64,000 nt of DNA from Alishewanella longhuensis (GTDB taxonomy: Bacteria; Pseudomonadota; Gammaproteobacteria; Enterobacterales; Alteromonadaceae), in assembly GCF_014653435.1 (NCBI RefSeq), contig NZ_BNAO01000001.1:341903-405902 (forward strand), in the 5' to 3' direction. This document shows positions 42,464 through 50,842 of this stretch, one piece after another. Position numbers and translations under genes: made by a program. The number at the start of each line of letters is the position of its first letter. The first letter of the stretch is position 1. Under the pieces are notes generated by a model, which saw nothing but the letters and a program-made list of their open reading frames with translations, had not been told where the DNA came from and did no database searches.

Positions 42464-44182
42464 ATGTTAAAAACCTCATTAACGGCGCTGGCACTGGCGC
42501 TGGCGTTAACCGCTTGTAAACCGGCTCCACAGCAAGCGACAGTCGTGACAGCAGATAAGGCTGTTTCTGCAGCCCCTGCTAGCGCTGTTCAGCAAGCCCC
42601 TTGGTGGGATGATGCGGTGTTCTATCAGATTTGGCCGCGCAGTTTTTATGATACCAGCGGTGATGGCCATGGTGATTTTAATGGTATGACTGCCAAGTTA
42701 CCCTACTTACAAGAGCTGGGTATAGATGCTATCTGGCTGACGCCAATGTTTGAAGCACCGTCCTATCATGGTTACGATTTTACCGAGTTTTATCAGGTAG
42801 AAAGTGATTATGGCAGCATGGCCGAGTTTGAAGCCTTTATTCAGGCGGCAGACGCCAAAGGCATGAAGGTCATTCTGGATCTGGTGATTAACCATATCTC
42901 GCGCGAGCATGAGTGGTTTCGTAAATCGGCCGAAGGTGTAGCACCCTATAAAGACTACTTTGTTTGGCGTAAAGACTTACCGGCCAAAGGTAAAGGCTGG
43001 GGTCATGCCTGGGATACCAATGATAACCCGGAAGCCGTTTGGCATTATGACGAGCGCCGCGGCGAATACTACTATGCCGCCTTTGGTGCCACGCAGCCAG
43101 ATCTCAATCTTGAGCACCCGGATGTGGTTGCCGAAATGAAAAAAATGGCGAAGTTTTGGCTAGATAAAGGCGTAGCCGGTTTCCGCTTAGATGCGGTGCG
43201 TTTTGTGATGGAAAGCGGCCCTGATGGTCAGGCAGACTTACCTGAAACCATTGATTATTGGCGCGATTTTAATGCTTATGTGAAAAGCATCAACCCCGAG
43301 GCCTACTTAGTCGGCGAAGCCTGGGTAGATATTCCGGTTGCGGCGAAATATTGGGGCAACGGCGAGGGCTTAGATCAGGGCTTTGACTTTGAAGTAGGTT
43401 ATAAAATTATTGGCCAACTGCAGCAAGATGCTGGCAATTCGGCGCAATTCGGTACCATTAGCGGCACGCAAAGTGGCGAGCTACACCCCTTGCAAGAAAA
43501 CCTGCAACGCCGCTTAGATTCATCTGCACCACTGGCCTTTTTCACGCCGTTTTTAACCAACCATGATCAAGAACGGGTGCCTTTCCAGTTAACGGGTGAC
43601 CGCGCAACAGTGCTGCAAAAATCCAAGTTAGCTGCTGCTATGCTTTTTAGCTCGCCGGGTACTAAGTATATTTACTACGGTGAAGAAATTGGCCTAACGC
43701 AGGCGCAAAGCGGCCATGATGTGTATAAACGTGCGCCTATGCTGTGGAGTACCGACAGCCAGGGCGGCTTTACGCAAGCGCCACTTAGCTGGGTAGAGCA
43801 AAAAGAGTTATTCACCATCGCCTTTGATAATTGGTGGCCAGACTTTTTACAGCAACAACTGGCGCAAGGCGGTAATACTGTCGCCGAGCAACAATCCCAG
43901 CCTGATTCTCTGTGGCGCTTGTATCAGTTTTTAATTGCTCAGAAAAAACAGCGGCCTGAGTTAACCCTGGCGGGTAGCTATCAGGTAACAGAACCTGCTG
44001 CTGGACTGCTGCAAATTGAGCGCGAGCTAAACGGCAGTAAAACCCGCTTCCTGCTCAACCTTAGTGCTGAGCAGCAAGCGATCAGTAATTTGCTGAGTAA
44101 TGAGCTTACGGCTAGCTGGGCCTTTGACTTGCAAGATAACCAGTTGAGCGCTTATGGCCTGTTAGTGTTACAGAGCAACTAA
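42464..44182 (+). CDS. GH13 alpha-glucosidase/amylase lipoprotein
   Basis: 572 residues. Lipobox LALTAC gives Cys18 as lipid anchor. The GH13 domain begins at about 48 (WWDDAVFYQIWPRSFYDTSGDGHGDFNGM, seen in pieces), with VINHIS, nucleophile Asp243 (GFRLDAVRF), Glu285 (VGEAW) and Asp368 (TNHDQER). The D-G-x-G-D-x-x-G calcium-type loop and overall length fit alpha-glucosidase/oligo-glucosidase or amylase subfamilies. Cotranscribed with the transporter; it would make small sugars at the envelope for uptake. A hairpin follows. Confidence 0.9.
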   Translation: MLKTSLTALALALALTACKPAPQQATVVTADKAVSAAPASAVQQAPWWDDAVFYQIWPRSFYDTSGDGHGDFNGMTAKLPYLQELGIDAIWLTPMFEAPSYHGYDFTEFYQVESDYGSMAEFEAFIQAADAKGMKVILDLVINHISREHEWFRKSAEGVAPYKDYFVWRKDLPAKGKGWGHAWDTNDNPEAVWHYDERRGEYYYAAFGATQPDLNLEHPDVVAEMKKMAKFWLDKGVAGFRLDAVRFVMESGPDGQADLPETIDYWRDFNAYVKSINPEAYLVGEAWVDIPVAAKYWGNGEGLDQGFDFEVGYKIIGQLQQDAGNSAQFGTISGTQSGELHPLQENLQRRLDSSAPLAFFTPFLTNHDQERVPFQLTGDRATVLQKSKLAAAMLFSSPGTKYIYYGEEIGLTQAQSGHDVYKRAPMLWSTDSQGGFTQAPLSWVEQKELFTIAFDNWWPDFLQQQLAQGGNTVAEQQSQPDSLWRLYQFLIAQKKQRPELTLAGSYQVTEPAAGLLQIERELNGSKTRFLLNLSAEQQAISNLLSNELTASWAFDLQDNQLSAYGLLVLQSN

Positions 44183-44191
44183 AGTCTCCCT

Positions 44192-44226
44192 TTCCCTGGC
44201 AGCAGTTTGTGGTCGCTGTCAGGGAA
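44192..44226 (+). terminator. Terminator-like hairpin after transporter-GH13 operon
   Basis: TTCCCTGGCAGC (44192-44203) pairs with GCTGTCAGGGAA (44215-44226) with one G-T pair and an 11-nt loop, 9 bp past the stop. No T-run. Confidence 0.55.
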
Positions 44227-44430
44227 CCTCCCACACTCTCTAAACTCAATATTTGGGCGTCATGGCCGTGTTAGCTGAGTGCTTTTCTAAATCTATTAAG
44301 CATATACCGTATATAAAATGGATTAGCGCAAAGTGTTTTTATAGCGTTTATATTACCGACTAATAGTGAATAGCTGAAAAGGTAGACTAGATCTAGACTT
44401 AGCGTATTACTGTTTGATTAAAAAGTAGAA

Positions 44431-46203
44431 ATGGCTATGTCTCATCGCGCTCATTTATTTTCGTTACGCATAGGCCATGCCCTGCGCGAGAGCTGGGCTG
44501 AGGGTTATAACCGCCAAAAGCTGCTAAAAGATCTGCTGGCGGGGGTGACGGTAGGTATTATTGCCATACCGCTGGCCATGGCGCTGGCGATTGCCTCTGG
44601 CGTACCGCCACAATACGGGCTTTATACCGCCATTATTGCTGGCTTTGTTATCGCCCTTACTGGTGGTTCCCGCTTTAGTATCTCTGGGCCTACCGCGGCC
44701 TTTGTGGTGATCCTGTATCCGATAGCGTTGAAGTACGGGCTAAGTGGCTTACTGCTGGCGTCGGTGCTGGCAGGCGTGATGCTGGTAGCCATGGCGCTAT
44801 TTCGGCTGGGGCGCTTAATCGAATATATTCCTGAATCGGTCACCCTGGGGTTTACTTCGGGTATTGCTATTGTGATTGTGATCTTGCAGGTTAAAGATTT
44901 TTTTGGCTTACCCCTTACTGCCTTACCTGAACATTTTGGCGATAAAATTTGGCTGTTAGCACAAAGCCTACCGCAAACTGCCTGGGCCAGTTTAGTGGTG
45001 GCGGTAGTGACGTTAGCGGTGATGATCGGCTGGCGCCGATTAAAAACACCAATACCGCCGCATTTACCGGCACTGTTTATCGGTACCTTGCTAGGTTTAC
45101 TGTTACTGCAATTTGGCGCTGACTTACCCACTGTGGCCTCGCGCTTTAGTTATACCGCCACGGATGGTAGCACCGCGGCCGGTGTGCCGCCTTATTTACC
45201 CTACTTTGACTGGCCCTGGAACCGGCCAGGGCCAGAAGGTGTACCACTTAGTTTTAGTTGGCAACTGGCCAAGGATTTATTGGCCGCTGCTTTTGCTATC
45301 GCCATGTTGGGGGCGATTGAATCGCTGCTTTGTGCTGTGGTGTTGGATAATGCCAGTGGTCGGCGCCATAGTGCCAATAGTGAATTATTGGGGCAGGGCA
45401 TTGGTAATATTATTACCCCATTTTTTGGTGGCATTACGGCAACTGCCGCGCTGGCACGCTCATCGGCTAATTTTAATGCCGGGGCACAATCACCGATTGC
45501 CGCTATAGTGCATGCCTTAGTGGTGCTATTAGCATTGTTGCTGTTGACCCCAGTGTTAGCTTATATCCCAATGGCGGCGCTAGCCGCTTTACTGGTGATG
45601 GTCGCCTGGGGCATGAGCGAGGCACCTAAAGCACTGCACTTATTAAAAACCGCGCCGCGCAGCGATGTACTGGTGTTTTTAGTCTGCCTGCTGCTAACGG
45701 TAGTGTTTGATATGGTGATTGCTATCACGGCCGGTATTTTATTGGCTACCTTATTGTTTATGAAAGATATAGCGGCCATGACCAAGGTAACGGATATTTC
45801 TGCCAATCGGAAGCAAGTCGATCAACCTTTGCCTGAGGGCTGGAAAGTACTAAAAATCAGTGGCCCACTGTTCTTTGCGGCGGCGGATCGTATCTTTGCC
45901 GAAATCGCCCTGCTTAGTGCCGGGCAACGTGGCTTAGTATTATATATGGATGGGGTGCCATTGCTGGATGCCGGCGGCTTAGCGGCGCTGGATAAATTGC
46001 GCGATAGCTGCCGCAGGCAGCAGGTAGAGTTGTTGATTGCCGATTTACAATTTCAGCCATTAAAAACCCTGGCTAAGGCTGGGGTACAGCCTGAACCGGG
46101 TTTGCTAACTTTTTATGGCAGCTTGCGCGAAGCGCTAGAGCAGTTACAGCAGCGTCAGGCTCAATTGGCGTCGGAGTCGCCCACGGCCGCCCCGCAAGAC
46201 TGA
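44431..46203 (+). CDS. SulP family anion/dicarboxylate transporter with STAS domain
   Basis: 590 residues. N-terminal membrane part with about 12-14 helices (to about 440), including LLAGVTVGIIAIPLAMALAIASG, SGPTAAFVVIL and GGITATAALARSSANF. A C-terminal STAS domain covers about 455-570 (WKVLKISGPLFFAAADRIFAEI, LDAGGLAALDKL). The sequence is closest in memory to E. coli DauA/YchM, a dicarboxylate transporter, but sulfate or bicarbonate cannot be excluded. It is a separate unit between the glucan genes and LacI; its last 43 bp overlap the convergent lacI-type gene. Confidence 0.88.
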   Translation: MAMSHRAHLFSLRIGHALRESWAEGYNRQKLLKDLLAGVTVGIIAIPLAMALAIASGVPPQYGLYTAIIAGFVIALTGGSRFSISGPTAAFVVILYPIALKYGLSGLLLASVLAGVMLVAMALFRLGRLIEYIPESVTLGFTSGIAIVIVILQVKDFFGLPLTALPEHFGDKIWLLAQSLPQTAWASLVVAVVTLAVMIGWRRLKTPIPPHLPALFIGTLLGLLLLQFGADLPTVASRFSYTATDGSTAAGVPPYLPYFDWPWNRPGPEGVPLSFSWQLAKDLLAAAFAIAMLGAIESLLCAVVLDNASGRRHSANSELLGQGIGNIITPFFGGITATAALARSSANFNAGAQSPIAAIVHALVVLLALLLLTPVLAYIPMAALAALLVMVAWGMSEAPKALHLLKTAPRSDVLVFLVCLLLTVVFDMVIAITAGILLATLLFMKDIAAMTKVTDISANRKQVDQPLPEGWKVLKISGPLFFAAADRIFAEIALLSAGQRGLVLYMDGVPLLDAGGLAALDKLRDSCRRQQVELLIADLQFQPLKTLAKAGVQPEPGLLTFYGSLREALEQLQQRQAQLASESPTAAPQD

Positions 46204-47207
46204 CGAATGACCAGTTTGGGTTCAATTAAGGTATCGGTAATAGGTTGGTTATTAATCAGTTTGAGTAGATTATTCACCAACAGTTCACCGGCTTTACTGG
46301 TATCTTGCTGAATAGTACTTAAGCCAGGTGACGCAAAAGACGCTGCCGGAATATCATCGAAGCCCATCACGGCAATTTCTTCCGGAACCCGAATGCCGCG
46401 CCGCTTTAAACAACGTATTACGCCAATGGCAATTAAATCGCTGGCGCAAAATATCGCATCTACGGCTTGTTTGCTGACTAGCAATTGTTCGGTGGCCAGA
46501 TCGCCAGCGCTTTCGGTAGAAATAGCATCAAAGTGCGGGATCTGCGTGGCATCAATGCCGGCTTTGACCAGGGCATCAATAAAACCTTGATACCGAGCGC
46601 TAAATTCTGGGCTACCCTCCGAAGCGTTACCAATAAAAGCAAAATTGCGATGGCCGGTGTTAATTAAGTGCTCGCCGGCTAAATAGCCACCCTGCCAATT
46701 ATTGCTGCGGATGGTAAATTCGGGGTGACCCAAAACATCAGCGCCCCAGCACACAAAATGGGTTTGTTGGGCCAGCAGTTTGGCCAGTTTCTCTTCATAG
46801 TCTACGTAATCGCCATAACCTAACAAAATAATGCCATCGGCCTTTTTACTGTCTTCGTAGTCGGCATGCCAGTCATCACTGAGCTGCTGAAACGAAACTA
46901 ATAAATCCTGACCACTTTTAGCACAGGCCCGGGTAATGCTACCAAGCATAGAGAGAAAAAACGGATTAATGAGTGATTCGTCAGTAGTAGGATCTTCAAA
47001 TAGCAATAACGCCAAAGTGCTACTGCGTTGTTTACGCAGATTACTGGCGTTTTTGTCCACTTTATAATTAAGTTGTCTGGCAATGGCTTGCACTTTTTCG
47101 CGGGTTTCTTTATTCACCTGTGGGCTGTCACGCAAAGCGCGTGACACCGTAGACTGCGAAACACCTGCCATATAAGCAATATCAAAAGAGGTAGCTTTTT
47201 CTTTCAT
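46161..47207 (-). CDS. LacI family regulator, probable alpha-glucoside repressor
   Basis: 348 residues. N-terminal HTH (FDIAYMAGVSQSTVSRALRD, then hinge helix with NASNLRKQRS), and a type I periplasmic-binding-like effector domain from about 62 (TLALLLFEDPT, GRHRNFAFIG-like strand TGHRNFAFIGN, ICDLIAIGV-like FCASDLIAIGV). The LacI-type palindromes upstream of both alpha-glucan operons make it the likely repressor, with a maltose-type sugar as inducer (inference). No such palindrome lies upstream of its own gene. Its 3' end overlaps the SulP gene by 43 bp. Confidence 0.9.
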   Translation of the reverse strand: MKEKATSFDIAYMAGVSQSTVSRALRDSPQVNKETREKVQAIARQLNYKVDKNASNLRKQRSSTLALLLFEDPTTDESLINPFFLSMLGSITRACAKSGQDLLVSFQQLSDDWHADYEDSKKADGIILLGYGDYVDYEEKLAKLLAQQTHFVCWGADVLGHPEFTIRSNNWQGGYLAGEHLINTGHRNFAFIGNASEGSPEFSARYQGFIDALVKAGIDATQIPHFDAISTESAGDLATEQLLVSKQAVDAIFCASDLIAIGVIRCLKRRGIRVPEEIAVMGFDDIPAASFASPGLSTIQQDTSKAGELLVNNLLKLINNQPITDTLIEPKLVIRQSCGAAVGDSDAN

Positions 47208-47235
47208 AAGTTCGCTTATGTCATGCTAAGAATAT

Positions 47236-47265
47236 TTTGCTCTGGCGGCAGTCTGCCAAAGCAAA
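47236..47265 (-). terminator. Hairpin between DUF3334 gene and LacI gene
   Basis: TTTGCT-TGGC-CAG arms (47236-47250) pair with CTG-CCA-AGCAAA (47252-47265), including perfect GGCAG-T-CTGCC at the tip. On the minus strand it follows the DUF3334 stop and precedes the lacI-type start; AATATTCTT follows. Confidence 0.6.
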
Positions 47266-47289
47266 GCGAGTATCACTAGATAATTAATC

Positions 47290-47970
47290 TTAAAGACCCA
47301 GGTTGCTTAAAAAATCATCATCTACCATATCTGCTGCGTCTGGGGCCTGATCCAGTTTGGCTTGCTGGTTTTTCGCTTCGGCCAAAATATCATCTGGATT
47401 ATCTTGCTCTGGTACTTCAAAATCTTGCAGCTTAATAAACTCGGTTTTATCCATCGCCAGCTCCATATAAAAAATATTATGGTCAGGCGTATTAAAGGTT
47501 ACGCGGCGGGCCTGGGGTTGGTCTAACTGGGTATTAATTAAAATTTGTACCTGCTTATTAATCGCCATCATTTTCGGCTGGCTTTGATTAATTGAGGTTT
47601 GTAACTGTAAGCGGACCTGACCGGTAAAATCACCAACGATTTGATTCATTAACTCGCCCATCACGTTGCCCACTTCATCCGAGGTATGAAAGGAAGCTAA
47701 TTCCGACTCCGGCATACCCATGCTAAGTAAATAACGGCGGTAAATTTCCATGGCGGCAGGGGCGGTAAAGTTAATAATAACCAAGCCAGAAAAGCCACCG
47801 TCAAATAACACAAAACAACCTAAATCAGGGCGCAGACAGGTTTTCTGAATTTTTTGTACCATCTTTGAATTGCTAACGCCAGGATTACCGGCCGCCGCTA
47901 AAACCTTTTCTACCGAGCGGCAAAGGGTTAGTAAAATATCATCAGTTGTGACTATGGTGCTTTTTTTCAT
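47290..47970 (-). CDS. DUF3334 family CheX-like protein
   Basis: 226 residues from ATG 47970 (MKKSTIVTTDDILLTLC); the reading to 48000 adds ten residues not seen in the family as I recall it. A CheX/CheC-like pattern is visible: DEVGNVMGELMNQIVGDFTG in the middle, with E-x-x-N and G-D, plus FVLFDGGFSGLVIINF. The C-terminus is acidic and ends DDDFLSNLGL. Members occur in Shewanella and Vibrio and are often placed near chemotaxis or surface functions. Whether it has CheY-P phosphatase activity is unknown. Confidence 0.75.
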   Translation of the reverse strand: MKKSTIVTTDDILLTLCRSVEKVLAAAGNPGVSNSKMVQKIQKTCLRPDLGCFVLFDGGFSGLVIINFTAPAAMEIYRRYLLSMGMPESELASFHTSDEVGNVMGELMNQIVGDFTGQVRLQLQTSINQSQPKMMAINKQVQILINTQLDQPQARRVTFNTPDHNIFYMELAMDKTEFIKLQDFEVPEQDNPDDILAEAKNQQAKLDQAPDAADMVDDDFLSNLGL

Positions 47971-48140
47971 AATTAGATCCACCAGAACAGGGAATAGCAT
48001 TACTTATAATTCTGACACGTTTTTACCGTAGTTCAGGCTTTTTTACCATCTTCGCACGGCAAAATTATTATTTTGTTTATGGTATACTGGCTTTGTACCT
48101 ATTTTTCTGCAATTTCAAGCCACCTGGAGATCTTTTCCTG

Positions 48141-49325
48141 ATGAAGGAAGCCAGCCCCTCTTTACGCTTAGTCGCGTTACTTGCTGCCGTTATTGCTATT
48201 ACGCCTTTGGCTATCGATATGTATTTGCCAGCGATGCAAATGATGGTAACGGATCTCGATACCAGTATGGCCCTGGTGCAGCAATCACTGAGTGTGTATT
48301 TAGCGGCTTATGCTGTGGGCATGCTGTTGTTTGGTCCTTTGGCCGATATGCTTGGGCGCCGACCTTTAGCCTTGGCCGGTTTAGCTGGCTTTTTACTCAG
48401 CAGTGTTATGTTGAGTTTAGTCAGTAGTATCGAATGGTTTTTATTCTGGCGGGCGGCACAGGCTTTTTTGGGGGCGGCGGCCACGGTAGTGATTCCGGGT
48501 ATTGTGCGGCATTTATACCAGCAACATACCGCTAAGGGGATGTCTTATGTATCGATGATTATGATGTTGGCACCTTTAATCGCGCCGGCGGTGGGGAGCT
48601 TGGTGATGTATGTTAGCCACTGGCAAGTTATTTTTGATGTGTTGGCTGTGTATGCTTTGCTGATGTTGTTGCTCAGCTGGCGTTTTATGCCCGAGGTCCC
48701 CAGAGCCGAGCACGCGGTTAAACCGGCCTTTTTTAGTGGTTACCGGCAAGTGTTTGCTAACAAAGTGGCTTGGCCGCATATCGCGACCTCGATGTTTGCT
48801 TCTTTTAGCTTTTTTACCTTTTTAACCGCAGTGTCTTTTATTTATATCAGCTACTTTGGGGTAAGCGAGCAGTTATTTGCGCTGCTTTTTGGTTTAAACG
48901 TGTCGGCCTTAATGTTAGCTAACTTTTTAAATAGCAAACTGGTTACCCGTAAAGGACCACAGCGTATGCTGAACTTAGGGCTAATGCTGGCGGTTGTCTC
49001 TGCGCTATTGCTCAGCGGGTTTAATTATTTAGGATTAGGTTTGTGGTATACGGTGTTAACGATAGCACCGCTGATGGCCAGTTTAGGTTTGGTTGCGACT
49101 AATGCTGATGCGATGATTTTAATGAAGTTTCCGGATCATACCGGCACTGCCACAGCGGTAATAGGCACGTTACGCTTTGGTATCGGTGCCTTAGCTGGGC
49201 CTTTACTGGGTTTATTCTATAACGGTACTGCTTTGCCTTTTTCCTTGCTGATGCTCGGTGGCATAGTGTTCATTTTACTCGCCCAGCTAAGTCGCCGTTA
49301 TCAGGATCGCCTGCAAACAGCTTAA
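48141..49325 (+). CDS. Bcr/CflA family drug-resistance exporter (MFS)
   Basis: 394 residues from ATG 48141 (CTGGAGA upstream). Twelve membrane helices; AIDMYLPAMQMM near residue 25, the MFS motif A region GPLADMLGRRPLALAG (65-80) and FLGAAATVVIPGIVRHLY (motif C-like) fit Bcr/CflA proton antiporters, which export chloramphenicol, bicyclomycin or peptides. The actual substrate is not predictable. Its stop overlaps the stop of a small convergent gene by 3 bp. Confidence 0.87.
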   Translation: MKEASPSLRLVALLAAVIAITPLAIDMYLPAMQMMVTDLDTSMALVQQSLSVYLAAYAVGMLLFGPLADMLGRRPLALAGLAGFLLSSVMLSLVSSIEWFLFWRAAQAFLGAAATVVIPGIVRHLYQQHTAKGMSYVSMIMMLAPLIAPAVGSLVMYVSHWQVIFDVLAVYALLMLLLSWRFMPEVPRAEHAVKPAFFSGYRQVFANKVAWPHIATSMFASFSFFTFLTAVSFIYISYFGVSEQLFALLFGLNVSALMLANFLNSKLVTRKGPQRMLNLGLMLAVVSALLLSGFNYLGLGLWYTVLTIAPLMASLGLVATNADAMILMKFPDHTGTATAVIGTLRFGIGALAGPLLGLFYNGTALPFSLLMLGGIVFILLAQLSRRYQDRLQTA

Positions 49326-49474
49326 ATCTTGCATGCACCGCCACTGCATTCGTCATCTTCATCACCAAACTGCGGCTCGGCAGCGGCCAGAGCTGCTGCC
49401 GCTTGTTGTGCAGCCACAGAATCTTCAGCGGCGGCAAAGTCGAGGTGGTCTAAATCCAGGTCAAAATCTGACAT
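49322..49474 (-). CDS. Small acidic protein with C-terminal Cys motif
   Basis: 50 residues, starting at ATG 49474 (GGAG with 8-nt spacing; the ATG at 49480 is too close to it). The product starts MSDFDLDLDHLDFAAAEDS, has an Ala-rich middle helix (AAQQAAAALAAAE) and ends DEDDECSGGACKI. The Cys-Ser-Gly-Gly-Ala-Cys ending could bind a metal or form a disulphide. Strong RBS, protein-like codon pattern and tight convergent overlap with the exporter gene support a real gene. No function known to me. Confidence 0.6.
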   Translation of the reverse strand: MSDFDLDLDHLDFAAAEDSVAAQQAAAALAAAEPQFGDEDDECSGGACKI

Positions 49475-49683
49475 CTTCATGTCTCCGAAAACGGGTTACT
49501 TGGGCAAGCTAGTCTAGCAGAGACTATGGCAAGGCGGATCCAAATTTTGCCTGTCTGGCGCTAAAAAGAACCGCTGCTAATTTCTTACTGCCTGCTTCCT
49601 TGCTATGATATCGACACTTTTGATGGCGGTACCTTTTACCGCAAGACGTTGCGCGTGAACGCCCTTACTTTCCGGAGCTTATT

Positions 49684-50715
49684 ATGACCACACTGACCCT
49701 GCAAACCCCTGATGATTGGCACCTGCACTTTCGTGATGGCGATATGCTACTGGAAACGGTTCCTGCGACAGCCCGGGTATTTCGCCGCGCCATTGTGATG
49801 CCAAACTTAGTGCCGCCGGTCACCACCGCAGAACAAGCCGTAGCTTATCGTGAGCGTATTTTAGCGGCCCGGCCAGCTGGCAGTGAGTTCTATCCTTTAG
49901 TTACGCTGTATTTAACCGATAAAACCAGTAAAGCGGATATTTTGGCGGCTAAAGCGGCCGGTGTGGTCGCTGCCAAGCTGTATCCTGCTGGTGCGACTAC
50001 GAACTCCAGCTCAGGCGTTGCGGCGTTAGATGCACTCTATCCAGTATTTGAAGCCATGGCAGAAGCCGGCATGTTATTGCTTATTCATGGCGAAGTGACG
50101 GATCACGATATCGATATTTTTGATCGGGAAAAGGTGTTTATTGACCGCTATTTGCAGCATATCGTCGCGCGTTTGCCACAATTAAAGGTGGTTTTTGAGC
50201 ATATCACTACGGCTGATGCTGCCAGCTTTGTCGCCTCGGCATCCAGCAATGTGGCTGCGACTATTACCCCACAACATTTGCTGCTCAATCGTAACGATTT
50301 ATTAGTAGGCGGCGTACGCCCGCATAACTATTGCTTACCGGTCCTTAAACGCCGCACCCACCAAGAAGCGCTGCGCGCGGCGGTGGCCAGTGGTTCCAGC
50401 AAGTTTTTCTTAGGCACTGATTCGGCTCCGCATGAAAAACACCGTAAAGAATCGGCCTGTGGTTGTGCCGGCTGTTATAGCGCGCACAGTGCTATTGAGC
50501 TTTATGCACAGGTATTTGATGAACTAGGTTGCCTGGAAAAACTGGAAGGCTTTGCCAGCCACTATGGCGCTGACTTCTATGGCTTACCACGTAACAGTGG
50601 CACCATTACCCTAGTAAAAGACAGCTGGCAGGTACCAGGTGAAATTACCTTACCAAACGGCGAGCCGATAGTACCATTCTTTGGTGGCCAAACCTTAAGC
50701 TGGCGCTTGGTTTAA
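49684..50715 (+). CDS. pyrC: Dihydroorotase, class II
   Basis: 343 residues, the normal PyrC length. The binuclear zinc site is visible: His13 and His15 (DWHLHFRD), carboxylated Lys98 (AAKLYPAG), His135 (IHGE), His173 (FEHIT) and catalytic Asp246 (LGTDSAPH). It closes carbamoyl-aspartate to dihydroorotate in pyrimidine synthesis. RBS CCGGAG precedes the ATG; it is a single-gene unit with a clear terminator. Confidence 0.96.
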   Translation: MTTLTLQTPDDWHLHFRDGDMLLETVPATARVFRRAIVMPNLVPPVTTAEQAVAYRERILAARPAGSEFYPLVTLYLTDKTSKADILAAKAAGVVAAKLYPAGATTNSSSGVAALDALYPVFEAMAEAGMLLLIHGEVTDHDIDIFDREKVFIDRYLQHIVARLPQLKVVFEHITTADAASFVASASSNVAATITPQHLLLNRNDLLVGGVRPHNYCLPVLKRRTHQEALRAAVASGSSKFFLGTDSAPHEKHRKESACGCAGCYSAHSAIELYAQVFDELGCLEKLEGFASHYGADFYGLPRNSGTITLVKDSWQVPGEITLPNGEPIVPFFGGQTLSWRLV

Positions 50716-50725
50716 CCCTATCCGC

Positions 50726-50759
50726 AGCTATCCCTTGTGCAGGCAGGGGATAGCTTTAT
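50726..50759 (+). terminator. Terminator after pyrC
   Basis: AGCTATCCC (50726-50734) pairs with GGGATAGCT (50747-50755), then TTATA. Begins 10 bp past the stop. Confidence 0.7.
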
Positions 50760-50816
50760 ACCTAGGTGATTTTTATCTCTAGCTGACGTGCGTATCTTGA
50801 AGTGCACTTGGGTATA
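50757..50816. repeat. Short copy of the dispersed palindromic repeat (R4)
   Basis: Right arm GTATCTTGAAG...TTGGGTATA (50792-50816) matches copies R1 and R3; the left end TATACCTAGGTGATTTT is a decayed inverted arm. It lies between the pyrC terminator and the comM stop. Confidence 0.55.
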
Positions 50817-50842
50817 ACCTTACTTACTAGCGCTATAGCGCC

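Noticed and set aside
44290..44325. ATATACCGTATAT near the SulP promoter as a third LacI site
   Set aside because: Odd-length palindrome without the TGNATACGTATNCA core.
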